In this document: piece by piece, positions 49,323 through 57,840 of the stretch
Layout: every line of letters starts with the position of its first letter
Position numbering within the stretch: the first letter of the stretch is position 1
Source of the DNA: VRUE01 sp963699225
GTDB taxonomy: Bacteria; Actinomycetota; Thermoleophilia; Solirubrobacterales; 70-9
Direction: 5' to 3'
DNA length: 64,000 nucleotides
NCBI GenBank assembly: GCA_963699225.1
Contig: OY969423.1
Span: 496,001-560,000, forward strand
Notes under the pieces: model-generated
Databases searched by the model: none
Told to the model about the DNA's origin: nothing
The model's input: only the letters and a program-made list of their open reading frames with translations
Translations under genes and position numbers: made by a program

Positions 49323-50213
49323 TCAGTAGACCAGCTGGACGGCGAGGTAGTAGCCGACGACGACGGTGAAGAAGACGGCGTCGAGGCGGTCGAGGATGCC
49401 ACCGTGGGGGCCGAAGAGCGTGCCGGTGTCCTTGGTGCCGAGATCGCGCTTCAGCATCGACTCGAAGAGATCGCCGACCGGTGCAATCGCCGCCACCGCG
49501 GCGCCGATGATCAGAGCGTCAGCCCCCGAGAGCCAGTCCTGGTAGAGCCCGGCGAACCAGAAGGCCATCGTGCCGATCAAAAAGCCGCCTAGCAGCCCCT
49601 CCAGGGTCTTGTTCGGGGAGAGACTCGGGGCGATCTTGTGCGAGCCGAACATGCGCCCGGTGGCGTAGGCGCCGGTGTCGGCGGCGAAGGTGCCGACGAG
49701 GACGTCGATCAGCAGCGCCGCGCCGTGGTGGGGCAGATCGCGCAGCAGCACGGCGTGGACCAGGGGGATGCCGATCCAGACGATGCCGAGCAGCGTCACC
49801 CCCATCGAGACCGTGATGCCGTCGCGGTGCTCGTGGTCGGCGCCGAAGAAGAAGAGCACCGGGAAGGCGGCGGCGAGGATCAGCAGGACGTTGAAAGCGG
49901 TGCCGAAGTGGGCGGCGAGGATCAGGGCCGCCACCGAGAGATAGGCGGCGCGGGAGATCGGTCGCGCCGCCGCCGTCATCGCCAGGTACTCGCGCAGGCA
50001 GAGCACGCCGACGCCGACCATGGCGATCGCGAAGACCAGCCCGCCGGCGACCGTGATCGCGATCGCGAAGAGGATCGCTGGGATCGCGAAGAGGATCCGT
50101 TTGGCCGTCTCGCCGCTGGCGCCCCGTTTGCGGCGCGGCCGGCGCGGGGGCCTTGGCACGCGTTTGGGGGTCGGCTCGGAGCCGAGCAGGTCGTCGTCGA
50201 ATAGGTCCTGCAT
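49323..50213 (-). CDS. cdsA: Phosphatidate cytidylyltransferase CdsA
   Basis: 296 residues from ATG 50213, with about eight membrane helices. The signature region reads SPNKTLEGLLGG and, later, KRDLGTKDTGTLFGPHGGILDR, placing the conserved Ser, Lys and Asp residues of the family. It makes CDP-diacylglycerol, the substrate of PgsA at 40.8 kb. A basic cytoplasmic N-terminus of about 40 residues precedes the first helix. Start overlaps uppS stop (ATGA). A longer frame to 50549 is not supported. Confidence 0.94.
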   Translation of the reverse strand: MQDLFDDDLLGSEPTPKRVPRPPRRPRRKRGASGETAKRILFAIPAILFAIAITVAGGLVFAIAMVGVGVLCLREYLAMTAAARPISRAAYLSVAALILAAHFGTAFNVLLILAAAFPVLFFFGADHEHRDGITVSMGVTLLGIVWIGIPLVHAVLLRDLPHHGAALLIDVLVGTFAADTGAYATGRMFGSHKIAPSLSPNKTLEGLLGGFLIGTMAFWFAGLYQDWLSGADALIIGAAVAAIAPVGDLFESMLKRDLGTKDTGTLFGPHGGILDRLDAVFFTVVVGYYLAVQLVY

Positions 50214-50884
50214 CAGGTCCTCGCCCCGAAGCGGCGCTGGCGCGCCTCGAACTCGCGCAGGCACTCCTCGAGCGCGGCGCGATCGAAGTCCGGCCAGAGC
50301 TCGTCGCGGAAGACCAGCTCGGAGTAGGCACACTGCCAGAGCAGGTAGTTGGAGATCCGCTGCTCGCCGCTGGTCCGGATCAACAAATCGGGATCGTGCA
50401 TCTCGGGCGCGTAGAGGAGGCGCTGGAACTCCTCCTCGGAGTCGCCCTCGAAGTGCCGTGCGGCGTCGATGATCTCGGCCCGACCGCCGTAGTTGAAGGC
50501 GACGAAGAGGGTGATCCGCTCGTTGTCCTCGGTCATCTCTTCGGCCCACTCCATGCGGCGAGCAAGCTCCTCGGAGACGCCATCGCGGCGACCGATGAAG
50601 CGCATCCGCACACCCTCCTCGTTGAGCTCGGGCGTCTCGGAGGAAATCCGTTCGCCGAACATCGCCATCAGGCCCTCGACCTCGGCCGCCGGTCGTGACC
50701 AGTTCTCGGTCGAGAACGAGTAGACGGTCAGCTCCTCGATCCCCAGCTCGACCGCGTCGCGCAGCCGCGCCTTGACCGTGTCGGCTCCCGCCCGATGCCC
50801 CTCTACGACCGGCAGGCCCTGGTTCTGGGCCCAGCGCCCGTTGCCGTCGGTGATGATCGCCACGTACCGCGCGGAGGCACTCAC
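50213..50884 (-). CDS. uppS: Undecaprenyl (polyprenyl) diphosphate synthase
   Basis: 223-residue cis-prenyltransferase giving the lipid carrier for peptidoglycan. The catalytic Asp13 is in IITDGNGRWAQ, SFSTENW and the C-terminal RTSGEQRISNYLLWQ motif are complete. The N-terminal region is short compared with typical 240-260 residue proteins, because the catalytic motif starts almost at once. GTG 50884 overlaps the frr stop (GTGA). Confidence 0.95.
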   Translation of the reverse strand: MSASARYVAIITDGNGRWAQNQGLPVVEGHRAGADTVKARLRDAVELGIEELTVYSFSTENWSRPAAEVEGLMAMFGERISSETPELNEEGVRMRFIGRRDGVSEELARRMEWAEEMTEDNERITLFVAFNYGGRAEIIDAARHFEGDSEEEFQRLLYAPEMHDPDLLIRTSGEQRISNYLLWQCAYSELVFRDELWPDFDRAALEECLREFEARQRRFGART

Positions 50885-51444
50885 ACCTCCAGGATCTCCT
50901 CTTCCTTCCCCTTGAGGAGAGAGTCGATCTCGGCGATCGAGTCGTCGGTCTGCTTCTGCAGCGCGGACTCGGCGCGGCGCTCGTCGTCCTCGCCGACTTC
51001 GCCCTCGTTTTTGAGCTCGCGCAGGTCCTGCATCACGTCGCGGCGGATGTTGCGGATCGCGATCCGGCCCTCCTCGGCGACACCGTGCACCACCTTGACC
51101 ATCTCGCGACGGCGCTCCTCGGTCAGCTCGGGGATTTGAAGGCGCACGACGTTGCCGTCGTTGCTCGGCGTCAGGCCGATGTCTGACTCCTGGATCGATT
51201 TCTCGATCGCCCCGATCGAGCCCTTGTCGAAGGGCGTCACGGTGAGCAGGCGGGCATCGGAGGTGGCGACGTTGGCGAGCTGCTTGAGCGGCGTCTGGGC
51301 ACCGTAGTAGTCGACCATGATGCGGTCGAGCAGGTGCGGCGAGGCGCGCCCCGTGCGCACCGTAGCCAGCTCGCCACGGCTGGATTCGACCGATTTCGTC
51401 ATCCGGCCTTCGGCGTCCTTGAGCAGTTCGTCGATCAGCTCCAC
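50881..51444 (-). CDS. frr: Ribosome recycling factor
   Basis: 187 residues, all-helical tRNA mimic that dismantles post-termination ribosomes with EF-G. RTGRASPHLLDRIMVDYYG and TPFDKGSIGAIEKSIQ are the conserved patches, with the central beta domain between them, and the DEERR..EIDSLLKGKEEEI C-terminal helix is complete. Standard order rpsB-tsf-pyrH-frr. Confidence 0.97.
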   Translation of the reverse strand: MELIDELLKDAEGRMTKSVESSRGELATVRTGRASPHLLDRIMVDYYGAQTPLKQLANVATSDARLLTVTPFDKGSIGAIEKSIQESDIGLTPSNDGNVVRLQIPELTEERRREMVKVVHGVAEEGRIAIRNIRRDVMQDLRELKNEGEVGEDDERRAESALQKQTDDSIAEIDSLLKGKEEEILEV

Positions 51445-51460
51445 TGGGCCCCCGTTCTCG

Positions 51461-52195
51461 TTACCCGGCGGGTGCGCTGGAGACCAGCGTGCCCACCCTC
51501 TCGCCGCTGACGATCCTATCTATGTTGCTGGCGTCCCCCATGTTGAAGACGTAGATGGGAAGGTCGTTGTCCATGCAGAGCGAGAGCGCGGTCGAGTCCA
51601 TCACCTTGAGCCCGCGCTCGATCGCCTCGCGGTGGCCGATCGCGGCGATGAACTTGGCATCGGGATTGGTCGCGGGATCGGAATCGTAGACGCCCTCGAC
51701 CCCGTTCTTGGCCATCAGGATCGCTTCGGCGTGGATCTCCAGTGCCCGCAGCGCCGCGGCTGTATCGGTGGTGAAGAACGGGTTGCCGGTGCCGGCGGCG
51801 AAGATCACCACGCGGCCCTTCTCGAGGTGGCGCATGGCGCGGCGGCGGATGTAGGGCTCGGCCACCTCCTTGACGTCGATTGCCGAGAGCACGCGCGTGT
51901 GCTCCCCCGCCTTCTCCAGCGCGTCCTGCAGGGTCAGCGCGTTGAGCACCGTCGCCAGCATCCCCATGTAGTCGCCGGTGGCGCGGTCCATGCCCTCGGC
52001 CGCGGCGGAGAGGCCGCGGTAGATGTTGCCGGCGCCAACGACGATCGCCACCTCGACCCCGCGGGCGCGGATTGCCGAGATCTGCCCGGCGATCCGCTTC
52101 ACCTCGCCCGCGTCGGTGCCGTGGGAGAGGTCGCCCATCAGCGCCTCGCCAGAGAGCTTGAGCAGGATGCGTTTGAACTGCGGGTCGTTGGCCAT
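51461..52195 (-). CDS. pyrH: Uridylate kinase (UMP kinase)
   Basis: 244 residues; amino-acid-kinase fold enzyme phosphorylating UMP. RILLKLSGEALMG, VVGAGNIYRGL, and FAAGTGNPFFTTDTAAALRA are diagnostic. The conserved place between tsf and frr supports the call. A TAGGCT overlapping the tsf stop stands 11 nt before the ATG; the spacing is longer than in the leaderless set. Confidence 0.97.
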   Translation of the reverse strand: MANDPQFKRILLKLSGEALMGDLSHGTDAGEVKRIAGQISAIRARGVEVAIVVGAGNIYRGLSAAAEGMDRATGDYMGMLATVLNALTLQDALEKAGEHTRVLSAIDVKEVAEPYIRRRAMRHLEKGRVVIFAAGTGNPFFTTDTAAALRALEIHAEAILMAKNGVEGVYDSDPATNPDAKFIAAIGHREAIERGLKVMDSTALSLCMDNDLPIYVFNMGDASNIDRIVSGERVGTLVSSAPAG

Positions 52196-52209
52196 CTAGG
52201 CCCGCGAGC

Positions 52210-52815
52210 CTATTCGTCGCCGACGCGGAAGTAAGCGAAGCGAGCGATCCGCACGTTCTCGCCGGTCTTGGCGGCGAGCTCCTGGCGCAGCTCCTCGATC
52301 GACTTCGAGTCGTGCTTCTCGGCGTTGACGTGCGACTGGTCGAGCAGGGCGACTTCCTGTCCCCACTTGGCCAGCTGACCCTCGACGATCTTCTCGACCA
52401 CGTTGTCGGGCTTGCCTTCTTCGCGCGCCTTCTCCTCGAAGACGCGCTTTTCAGCCTCGCGCTCCTCGGCGGAGATTTCGTCGGTCGTCACGTACTGGGG
52501 AGAGGTCGCGGCGACGTGCAGCGCGACCTCGTAGGCAAATGCCTTGAAGTCCTCGTTGCGGGCGACGAAGTCGGTCTCGCACTGGACTTCCACCATCGCC
52601 CCGACCCTGTCGTTGGCGTGGATGTAGGAGGCGACGACCCCCTCGTTGGTCCCCCGCCCCGCGCGCTTGGCGGCAGAGGCCTGTCCCTTGACCCGCAGGA
52701 TCTCAACCGCCCGATCGACATCCCCGTCAGCCTCGGTCAGCGCGGCCTTGCAATCCATCATCGCCGCCCCGGTCTGATCCCGCAGCGCCTTCACATCAGC
52801 AGCCGTAACGCTCAT
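52210..52815 (-). CDS. tsf: Translation elongation factor Ts
   Basis: 201 residues, the short Thermus-like form. N-terminal UBA-like domain (VKALRDQTGAAMMDCKAAL), the TDFVARN motif that contacts EF-Tu, and a single core repeat. It regenerates EF-Tu-GTP. The start overlaps the rpsB stop by 4 bp, so it is translationally coupled. Confidence 0.97.
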   Translation of the reverse strand: MSVTAADVKALRDQTGAAMMDCKAALTEADGDVDRAVEILRVKGQASAAKRAGRGTNEGVVASYIHANDRVGAMVEVQCETDFVARNEDFKAFAYEVALHVAATSPQYVTTDEISAEEREAEKRVFEEKAREEGKPDNVVEKIVEGQLAKWGQEVALLDQSHVNAEKHDSKSIEELRQELAAKTGENVRIARFAYFRVGDE

Positions 52816-54029
52816 TTGCTCTCCCCCTCTTTCACGTCCCCAGAAGCTTTCTCCTCCGCAGCGGGCTCGGCTGGAGCTTTGTCCTCCACCGGCGCAGCCG
52901 GTGCTTTCTTCTCCGCGGCGACTGGAGCCGCCGCCTTCACCTCGGGCTCGGCCGCTTTGGCCGGGGCCGGGGCTTTAGGCGCTCCGTCCGCGGGTGGCGG
53001 TGTAGGGGGTACCGCCCCCGAGGACGCTTTAGCGACCGGAGGGGGTGGTGGGTCCCCTGCACCGACAGGACCCGCGGTCGAGCCGCCTGAACCCTGACCC
53101 GAAGAACCCTGCGCCTGCTGGCCCTGGGCCGGGGCACCCTGCTGCGCCTGAGCCGGCGCCGCCTGCTGAGCCTGCTGTTGTGCCGCCTGAGCCTGCTTCG
53201 CGGCCTCCGCTTCAGCCGCCGCCTTCTTTTTGGCTTCCTCAGCCGCGACCCGCTCCTTCTCTTCCTCCTCGCGCTTCTTGCGCTCTTCTTCCTCCTTCTT
53301 GCGCCGTTCCATTTCAACGGCGATGCGCTTCTCCTCTTGGACCCGCCAGGCGCCGGAGCCCTCCTCGACCGCGCCGCCGATCGTGCCGATCACCAGCTGG
53401 CAGGAACGGATCGCGTCGTCGTTGCCGGGAATCACGTAGTCGATTGGCTTCGGGTCGCAGTTGGTGTCGACCAGGCCGATGATCGGGATGCGCAGGCGGG
53501 CCGCCTCGCGCACGGCGATCTCCTCGGTTTTGAGGTCGGTGACGAAGACGGCGTCAGGCAGGCGGTCCATGTCGCGGACGCCACCGAGGTTGAACTCGAG
53601 CTTGGCCAGTTCGGCCAGCATCCCCATCCGCTCCTTGGTCGGCAGCAGCTCCAGCTTGCCCTCGTCGCGCCAGTTGGTCAGCTCGTGCAGGCGGGCGATC
53701 CGCGCCGACATCGTGTTGAAGTTGGTCAGCAGGCCGCCGAGCCAGCGTTGGTTGACGTAGGGCATCTTGCAGCGGTCGGCCCATTCTTCGACCGGGCCAC
53801 GCGCCTGCTTCTTGGTGCCGACGAAGAGCACCGTGCCGCCACCGCTGGCGAGCTCGCCGGCGAAACGGCGCGCGTTCTCCAGCAGCGCCTCGGTCTGGAC
53901 GAGGTCAATGATGTGGATCCCGTCCAGCTCGCCGAAGATGTAGCGGCGCATGTTCGGGTTCCAGCGACGGGTCTGGTGGCCGAAGTGGACTCCGGCCTCC
54001 AGCAGCTCTTTGAGGCCTGCCTCAGGCAT
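52812..54029 (-). CDS. rpsB: Ribosomal protein S2 with a long low-complexity C-terminal extension
   Basis: 405 residues. Residues 1 to about 225 are a complete S2 (EAGVHFGHQTRRWNP, FVGTKKQAR, QRWLGGLLTNF, PIIGLVDTNCDP). After that comes a tail not present in ordinary S2 (about 240-250 residues): 226 to about 285 is a Lys/Glu/Arg helix (ERRKKEEEERKKREEEE), then 285-405 is rich in Ala, Gln, Pro, Gly and Ser. The frame remains open with GC-biased third positions and joins tsf correctly, so it is not a frameshift artefact. AAGGAG lies 8 nt before the ATG. Confidence 0.95.
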   Translation of the reverse strand: MPEAGLKELLEAGVHFGHQTRRWNPNMRRYIFGELDGIHIIDLVQTEALLENARRFAGELASGGGTVLFVGTKKQARGPVEEWADRCKMPYVNQRWLGGLLTNFNTMSARIARLHELTNWRDEGKLELLPTKERMGMLAELAKLEFNLGGVRDMDRLPDAVFVTDLKTEEIAVREAARLRIPIIGLVDTNCDPKPIDYVIPGNDDAIRSCQLVIGTIGGAVEEGSGAWRVQEEKRIAVEMERRKKEEEERKKREEEEKERVAAEEAKKKAAAEAEAAKQAQAAQQQAQQAAPAQAQQGAPAQGQQAQGSSGQGSGGSTAGPVGAGDPPPPPVAKASSGAVPPTPPPADGAPKAPAPAKAAEPEVKAAAPVAAEKKAPAAPVEDKAPAEPAAEEKASGDVKEGESK

Positions 54030-54148
54030 GGGTGAAGCTCCTTGTTTTGGGACTGTGTTCCCCGCCGCCCTTGCCGGGATCCGGCTTGATGCCGGTCAGG
54101 ATCCGGGTCGGTACCAACGGGGGTTGGTTTCTGAGCTGACGGATTGTA
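54030..54148 (-). promoter_or_regulatory. Promoter and about 105 nt leader of rpsB
   Basis: On the minus strand TACAAT (54148 to 54143) is a good -10; a weak TTAAT-type -35 precedes it inside the rluD stop region. The leader contains a hairpin, CCGGC (54081-54085) with GCCGG (54091-54095), extendable by CCGGGAT/ATCCGG pairing (54074-54080 with 54101-54106, small bulges), before the AAGGAG. Ribosomal protein S2 is autoregulated through its leader in several bacteria; whether this leader serves that purpose is inference. Confidence 0.5.
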
Positions 54149-54164
54149 GAGGGGTCGGGCGGAA

Positions 54165-54842
54165 TTAAGTGGTGCGGGCCAGCGCCAGCGCCGCGGCCAG
54201 ATCAGCGGGGAGCTCGGACTGGAAGCTCAGGCGTTTGCCGCTGCTGGGATGGTCAAAAGCGAGCCGATGGGCGTGGAGGAACTGGCGCTCGAGACCGTAC
54301 TTGCGCTCACCGCCGTAGCTGGAGTCGCCGAGGAGCGGGTGGCCGATGGCGGCAAAATGGGCGCGGATCTGATGTGTGCGCCCCGTCTCCAGGCGCGCCT
54401 CGAGGTAGCTCTCCGCAGCGAGCAGTTCCAGGACCTCGAAATGCGTGCGCGCCTCACGCGAGGCAGCCCCGGAAACCGCCATGCGATGGCGCTGGCGCGA
54501 GGCGCGGCCGATTGGCGCGTCGATCGTGCCGGTGCGCGAGGCGAGGTGCCCCCGGGCCAGGGCGAGATAGATGCGCTCGACCTCGCGGCGCTGGACCTGC
54601 GCCTGCAGGGCGCTGTGGGTGGCGTCGTTGCGAGCTACGACGAGCAGGCCGCTGGTGTCCTTGTCGAGCCGGTGGACGATCCCCGGCCGCTCGGCCTCGT
54701 CTCCCCCGCCGAGCATGTCGCCGAGCTCGCTTACGAGGGTCGGGCCCGTGTGCGAGGGCGCCGGGTGGACGACCAGCCCCGCCGGCTTGTCGACGACCGC
54801 AAGGTCGTCGTCGAGGTGAACGATGCGCAGCTCCGCGCTCAA
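54165..54842 (-). CDS. RluD-family pseudouridine synthase without S4 domain
   Basis: 225 residues. Catalytic GIVHRLDKDTSGLLVVARN (Asp), LETGRTHQIRAHFAAIGHPLLGD and the final strand are complete. It isomerises uridines in 23S rRNA or tRNA. The TTG start at 54842 overlaps the lspA stop as TTGA and gives an N-terminus that begins with the catalytic domain (LRIVHLDDDLAVVDKPAG); the usual N-terminal S4 RNA-binding domain of RluD is missing, since upstream sequence is lspA in another frame. Position after lspA is the normal one. Confidence 0.9.
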   Translation of the reverse strand: MSAELRIVHLDDDLAVVDKPAGLVVHPAPSHTGPTLVSELGDMLGGGDEAERPGIVHRLDKDTSGLLVVARNDATHSALQAQVQRREVERIYLALARGHLASRTGTIDAPIGRASRQRHRMAVSGAASREARTHFEVLELLAAESYLEARLETGRTHQIRAHFAAIGHPLLGDSSYGGERKYGLERQFLHAHRLAFDHPSSGKRLSFQSELPADLAAALALARTT

Positions 54843-55291
54843 GCGGGCGGCTCCCGCGTGTAGGCATAGGCGAGTAGGAGGACGCCGGCGGTCACCGCGA
54901 CGTCGGCGAGATTGAAGGCGGGCCAGTTGCCGATCGCGATGTAGTCGGTGACCGCGTCGACCCGGATCCGATCGGCGAGATTGCCGATCGCGCCGCCGGC
55001 CAGTAGCCCCGCCGCCGCCCACATGCCAGGTCGGGTCGGATCGCGCGAGAAGAGGTAGCCGACGACGCCAAGCGCCAGCGCGGTGACCAGGACCAAGCGG
55101 GTGCCACCGCCGCTGGCGAGGCCGAAGGCGACGCCGCTGTTGTGCGAGAGGGTGAGCCCGATCGGGCCAAGCACGTCGACGTTTTGACCCGGAACGAGAT
55201 TCGCCTCGATAGCGGCCTTCGCCGCCTGATCAAGGATGACGACGACGCCGCAGAGTGCTCCGGCAAGGCGCCAGGCGCGGGCGCTGCTCAC
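54839..55291 (-). CDS. lspA: Lipoprotein signal peptidase LspA
   Basis: 150 residues, four membrane helices; aspartic peptidase that cuts prolipoproteins before the lipidated cysteine. The catalytic acids are in GAIGNLADRI and FNLADVAV. GTG 55291 overlaps the yggT stop (GTGA), and the stop overlaps the rluD start. A longer frame to 55834 is antisense noise. Confidence 0.93.
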   Translation of the reverse strand: MSSARAWRLAGALCGVVVILDQAAKAAIEANLVPGQNVDVLGPIGLTLSHNSGVAFGLASGGGTRLVLVTALALGVVGYLFSRDPTRPGMWAAAGLLAGGAIGNLADRIRVDAVTDYIAIGNWPAFNLADVAVTAGVLLLAYAYTREPPA

Positions 55292-55593
55292 CCTTCGATC
55301 AGGCCGACGACGACGCTGCGGACGACGAAGAGCAGGATCACGCCGAGGATCGGGCTGAGGTCGAGGGCAAAGCCCCCTCCACCGAGCGGCGGCAGGAAGC
55401 GCCGGAAGAAGTTGAGGTAGGGGTCGGTGGTCTCTTTGATGAAGTCGAGCGTCGCCCGCAGCGCCCGGTTGTAGGGCATGCGCGGGATCCAGGAACTGAG
55501 CACGTTGAGGAAGATCAGGATGATGTAGACGAGGAAAAGCGCGCTGACGTAGTCGGCGACGTCGAAGCGGGTGATCGCGAGCAGCAGCGTCAT
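55288..55593 (-). CDS. yggT: YggT-family membrane protein
   Basis: 101 residues with two membrane helices and the family motif LNVLSSWIPRMPYN followed by TTDPYLNFFRRFLPPLG. In Gram-positive bacteria it is encoded near sepF and lspA and linked to division or osmotic response. Overlaps proC by 4 bp upstream and lspA by 4 bp downstream. Confidence 0.9.
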   Translation of the reverse strand: MTLLLAITRFDVADYVSALFLVYIILIFLNVLSSWIPRMPYNRALRATLDFIKETTDPYLNFFRRFLPPLGGGGFALDLSPILGVILLFVVRSVVVGLIEG

Positions 55594-56330
55594 CGCCGCA
55601 TCCGCTCCAGCGAGGCCCGCACGGCCGCCTCAAAAGCCTCCCGCGCCCCCTCACGATCCAGCGCCTCCAGTCCGGCCTCAGTGCTGCCACCGGGCGAAGC
55701 AACGGCCCTGCGCAGCGCCGCCGGATCGTGAGCGCGCAGCAGCTCCGCGGTCCCAACGGCCGTCTCCACAACCAGCTCCTGAGCAAGCTCCGCATCGAGC
55801 CCATCGGCGGCCCCAGCATCGGCAATCGCCTCAACCGCCAGCGCCAGATAGGCAGGCGAGCACCCCATCACCGCAGTGGCCGCGTCGAACTGCGAATCCG
55901 GCAGCTCCACCACGTGCCCGAGTCCCTCCAACAACTCTCGCACGCCGGAGTCGAGATCGCCGGCCACACAGAGCACGCCCTTCCGAACCTCCACCCCCAC
56001 GTTCGGCATCACCCGCACGACCGCGGCGTCGGGGAAAGCCTCGCGAAGCGTCGCCAGCGCGGTTGCCCCAAGCAGCGAGACCACCGCCTTCGCCCCGCCA
56101 AGCTCCGCCGCAGCGTCGCTCAGCTTCGCCGGCTTGACCGCAAGCACGACGACGTCAGCCCGCTCTGCCAGCTCACGGTTCGAGCTCACGGCTTCACCGC
56201 CAAGCTCGTTCGCAAGCTCAGCAGCGCGCCCGGAGCCCCCGTCAGTGAAGAGCAACCCGTCAACTTGGCCGCTAAGCCCGCGTGCCATGGCCGCCGCCAT
56301 ATTTCCGGACCCACAGAACCCAACGATCAT
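55590..56330 (-). CDS. proC: Pyrroline-5-carboxylate reductase
   Basis: 246 residues from ATG 56330; last enzyme of proline synthesis. The dinucleotide loop is VGFCGSGNMAAAMARG and the C-terminal dimerisation motif is read as VASPGGSTEAGLEALD (catalytic-loop SPGGTT-like). TAGGCT lies 7 nt before the ATG. Here proC leads yggT-lspA-rluD. Confidence 0.93.
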   Translation of the reverse strand: MIVGFCGSGNMAAAMARGLSGQVDGLLFTDGGSGRAAELANELGGEAVSSNRELAERADVVVLAVKPAKLSDAAAELGGAKAVVSLLGATALATLREAFPDAAVVRVMPNVGVEVRKGVLCVAGDLDSGVRELLEGLGHVVELPDSQFDAATAVMGCSPAYLALAVEAIADAGAADGLDAELAQELVVETAVGTAELLRAHDPAALRRAVASPGGSTEAGLEALDREGAREAFEAAVRASLERMRR

Positions 56331-56337
56331 GCCCGGC

Positions 56338-56343
56338 AGCCTA
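56338..56343 (-). promoter_or_regulatory. -10 element TAGGCT, leaderless proC
   Basis: Minus-strand TAGGCT, spacer GCCGGGC (7 nt), ATG at 56330. It separates proC-yggT-lspA-rluD from the inserted phosphatase gene upstream. Confidence 0.6.
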
Positions 56344-56358
56344 GCCCTGCCGCACGCG

Positions 56359-56384
56359 AGAGGGGCGGGCGAGTGCCCGCCCCT
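56359..56384 (-). terminator. Strong GC hairpin after the alkaline phosphatase gene
   Basis: An 11 bp perfect stem, GAGGGGCGGGC (56359-56369) with GCCCGCCCCTC (56374-56384), loop GAGT. It lies 20 bp past the phosphatase stop codon and just before the proC promoter. No T run follows on the minus strand, so it may act as a weak intrinsic terminator or an RNA-stabilising end. Confidence 0.6.
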
Positions 56385-56404
56385 CCTCACGATTTAAGCC
56401 GGGA

Positions 56405-57805
56405 CTAGCCGCCCAGCACGTCGAACAGGTCGGTGTGGTCATTAGTGCCAAGCACGGCGAGCCCACCTGGCCCGCTGGCCCAAACCGGCACCGCCGCACC
56501 CGTGTGCTGCTGGCTCGGCGGCGCTGCCACCGGAGCGGCACCCGGTCCGCCGTAGCCGGCTGTGCCGTAGGTCAGGCTGAGCGTCTGCCCATCCTTGGTG
56601 GTGAGGTTCGTCGAGTACCCAGTCGGCACACCGGCGCCGCTGGCGTCCTCGCCGACGATCTGGCTGGTGTGCGAGTGATCGGCGGTAACGACAATTAGCG
56701 TGTCCGGGTGGCGACGCTGGTAGTCGAGGGCGACGCCGATCGCTTTGTCGAAGGCGACGGTCTCACCGAGCTGCCCGCAAGCGTTGGTGGCGTGATCCTG
56801 CTTGTCGATCGAGGCACCCTCGACCTGCAGGAAGAAGCCCTTGCGGTTTTCAAGCAGTTCGATCGACTTCTGGGTCATCGCCGCCAGGCTCGGCTCGCTG
56901 GCCGGACGCTGGTTCTCGTTGCAGGGCGCCGGCGCGTTGCCCTTGCCCAGCGAAGCCGCCGGGCCGCTCCACTCGAGCGACATGTTGCTCGAGTTGAAGA
57001 GGCCGAGGACGGGTTTGTTGCCGTTGGGCAGAGCGCTGAGGCCAGCGGCGTCGGTGACGTAGCGGTACCCCTTGCCCTGGGCCGATTCGATCACCGTCTT
57101 GCCGTTGTCGGGACCGCCGCTGATCGCCGGGATGAAGCGGTTGCGACCGCCGCCGAGGAGAACGTCCACCTTGTGGTCGACCTCCTGCTCGGCGATCGAG
57201 CCGAGGCCACCCGCGGTCTTGGTCTCCAACGGGCAAGCGGCCATATCGGCCGGGCCCTGGCAACCGCGCAGGGAGATGTGGGAGGCGAGCACGGCCGGGG
57301 TCGCGTCGGTGATCTCCGCCGTTGAAACGTCGCCCACCTTCATGCCCTTCTTCTGGGCCAGCTCCAGAACCGTCTTCAGGTTCGGCCCGGGGACGTTGAT
57401 CGCGCTGCTCGGCCCCTGCGAGATGCGCTCGTCGATCGTCTTCTGGCCGGTCGCCCACATCGTCCCGGTCGAGGCGGAGTCCGGGTCGTAGTCAGGTAGG
57501 TAGCTCGGACCGCTGCTGGGCTTCAGCGACCAGGTCGTGTCGAAGCCGGTGAACGGCATCCGGTCGACGTTGAGTTCGTTGTTGACCCCCTGGTAGTAGC
57601 GGGCAGCCGTGATCTCCTGCGTCCCCATGCCATCGCCAAGGAAGAAGATGACGTTCTGGGGGTGCTTATCGGCGAGCGCCGCGACAACGGCACGCTCGGT
57701 GCTGTCGTGGCGGCTGAAGAAGCCCGTTGCGGCCGCGGTACCGGCGCCGAGTGCGGCGATGGCGAGCATGGCAACGAGAACGAAGCTGAGGCGCTTGCGC
57801 TTCAT
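56405..57805 (-). CDS. phoA: Secreted alkaline phosphatase (PhoA-type)
   Basis: 466 residues with a signal peptide (FVLVAMLAIAALGAGTAAA). Metal-binding FFLGDGMG near residue 56, the nucleophile Ser in DSASTGTMWATGQK, IVVTADHSHTSQ and the later histidine in SQQHTGAAVPVWA complete the PhoA superfamily site. It releases phosphate from organic esters outside the cell. AGGAGG is 4 nt before the ATG. The gene divides the conserved sepF and yggT-lspA cluster and has its own promoter and 3' hairpin, so it looks inserted. Confidence 0.94.
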   Translation of the reverse strand: MKRKRLSFVLVAMLAIAALGAGTAAATGFFSRHDSTERAVVAALADKHPQNVIFFLGDGMGTQEITAARYYQGVNNELNVDRMPFTGFDTTWSLKPSSGPSYLPDYDPDSASTGTMWATGQKTIDERISQGPSSAINVPGPNLKTVLELAQKKGMKVGDVSTAEITDATPAVLASHISLRGCQGPADMAACPLETKTAGGLGSIAEQEVDHKVDVLLGGGRNRFIPAISGGPDNGKTVIESAQGKGYRYVTDAAGLSALPNGNKPVLGLFNSSNMSLEWSGPAASLGKGNAPAPCNENQRPASEPSLAAMTQKSIELLENRKGFFLQVEGASIDKQDHATNACGQLGETVAFDKAIGVALDYQRRHPDTLIVVTADHSHTSQIVGEDASGAGVPTGYSTNLTTKDGQTLSLTYGTAGYGGPGAAPVAAPPSQQHTGAAVPVWASGPGGLAVLGTNDHTDLFDVLGG

Positions 57806-57840
57806 TGATCCTCCTAAGTTGCATTGGACGAGACAAGCGC

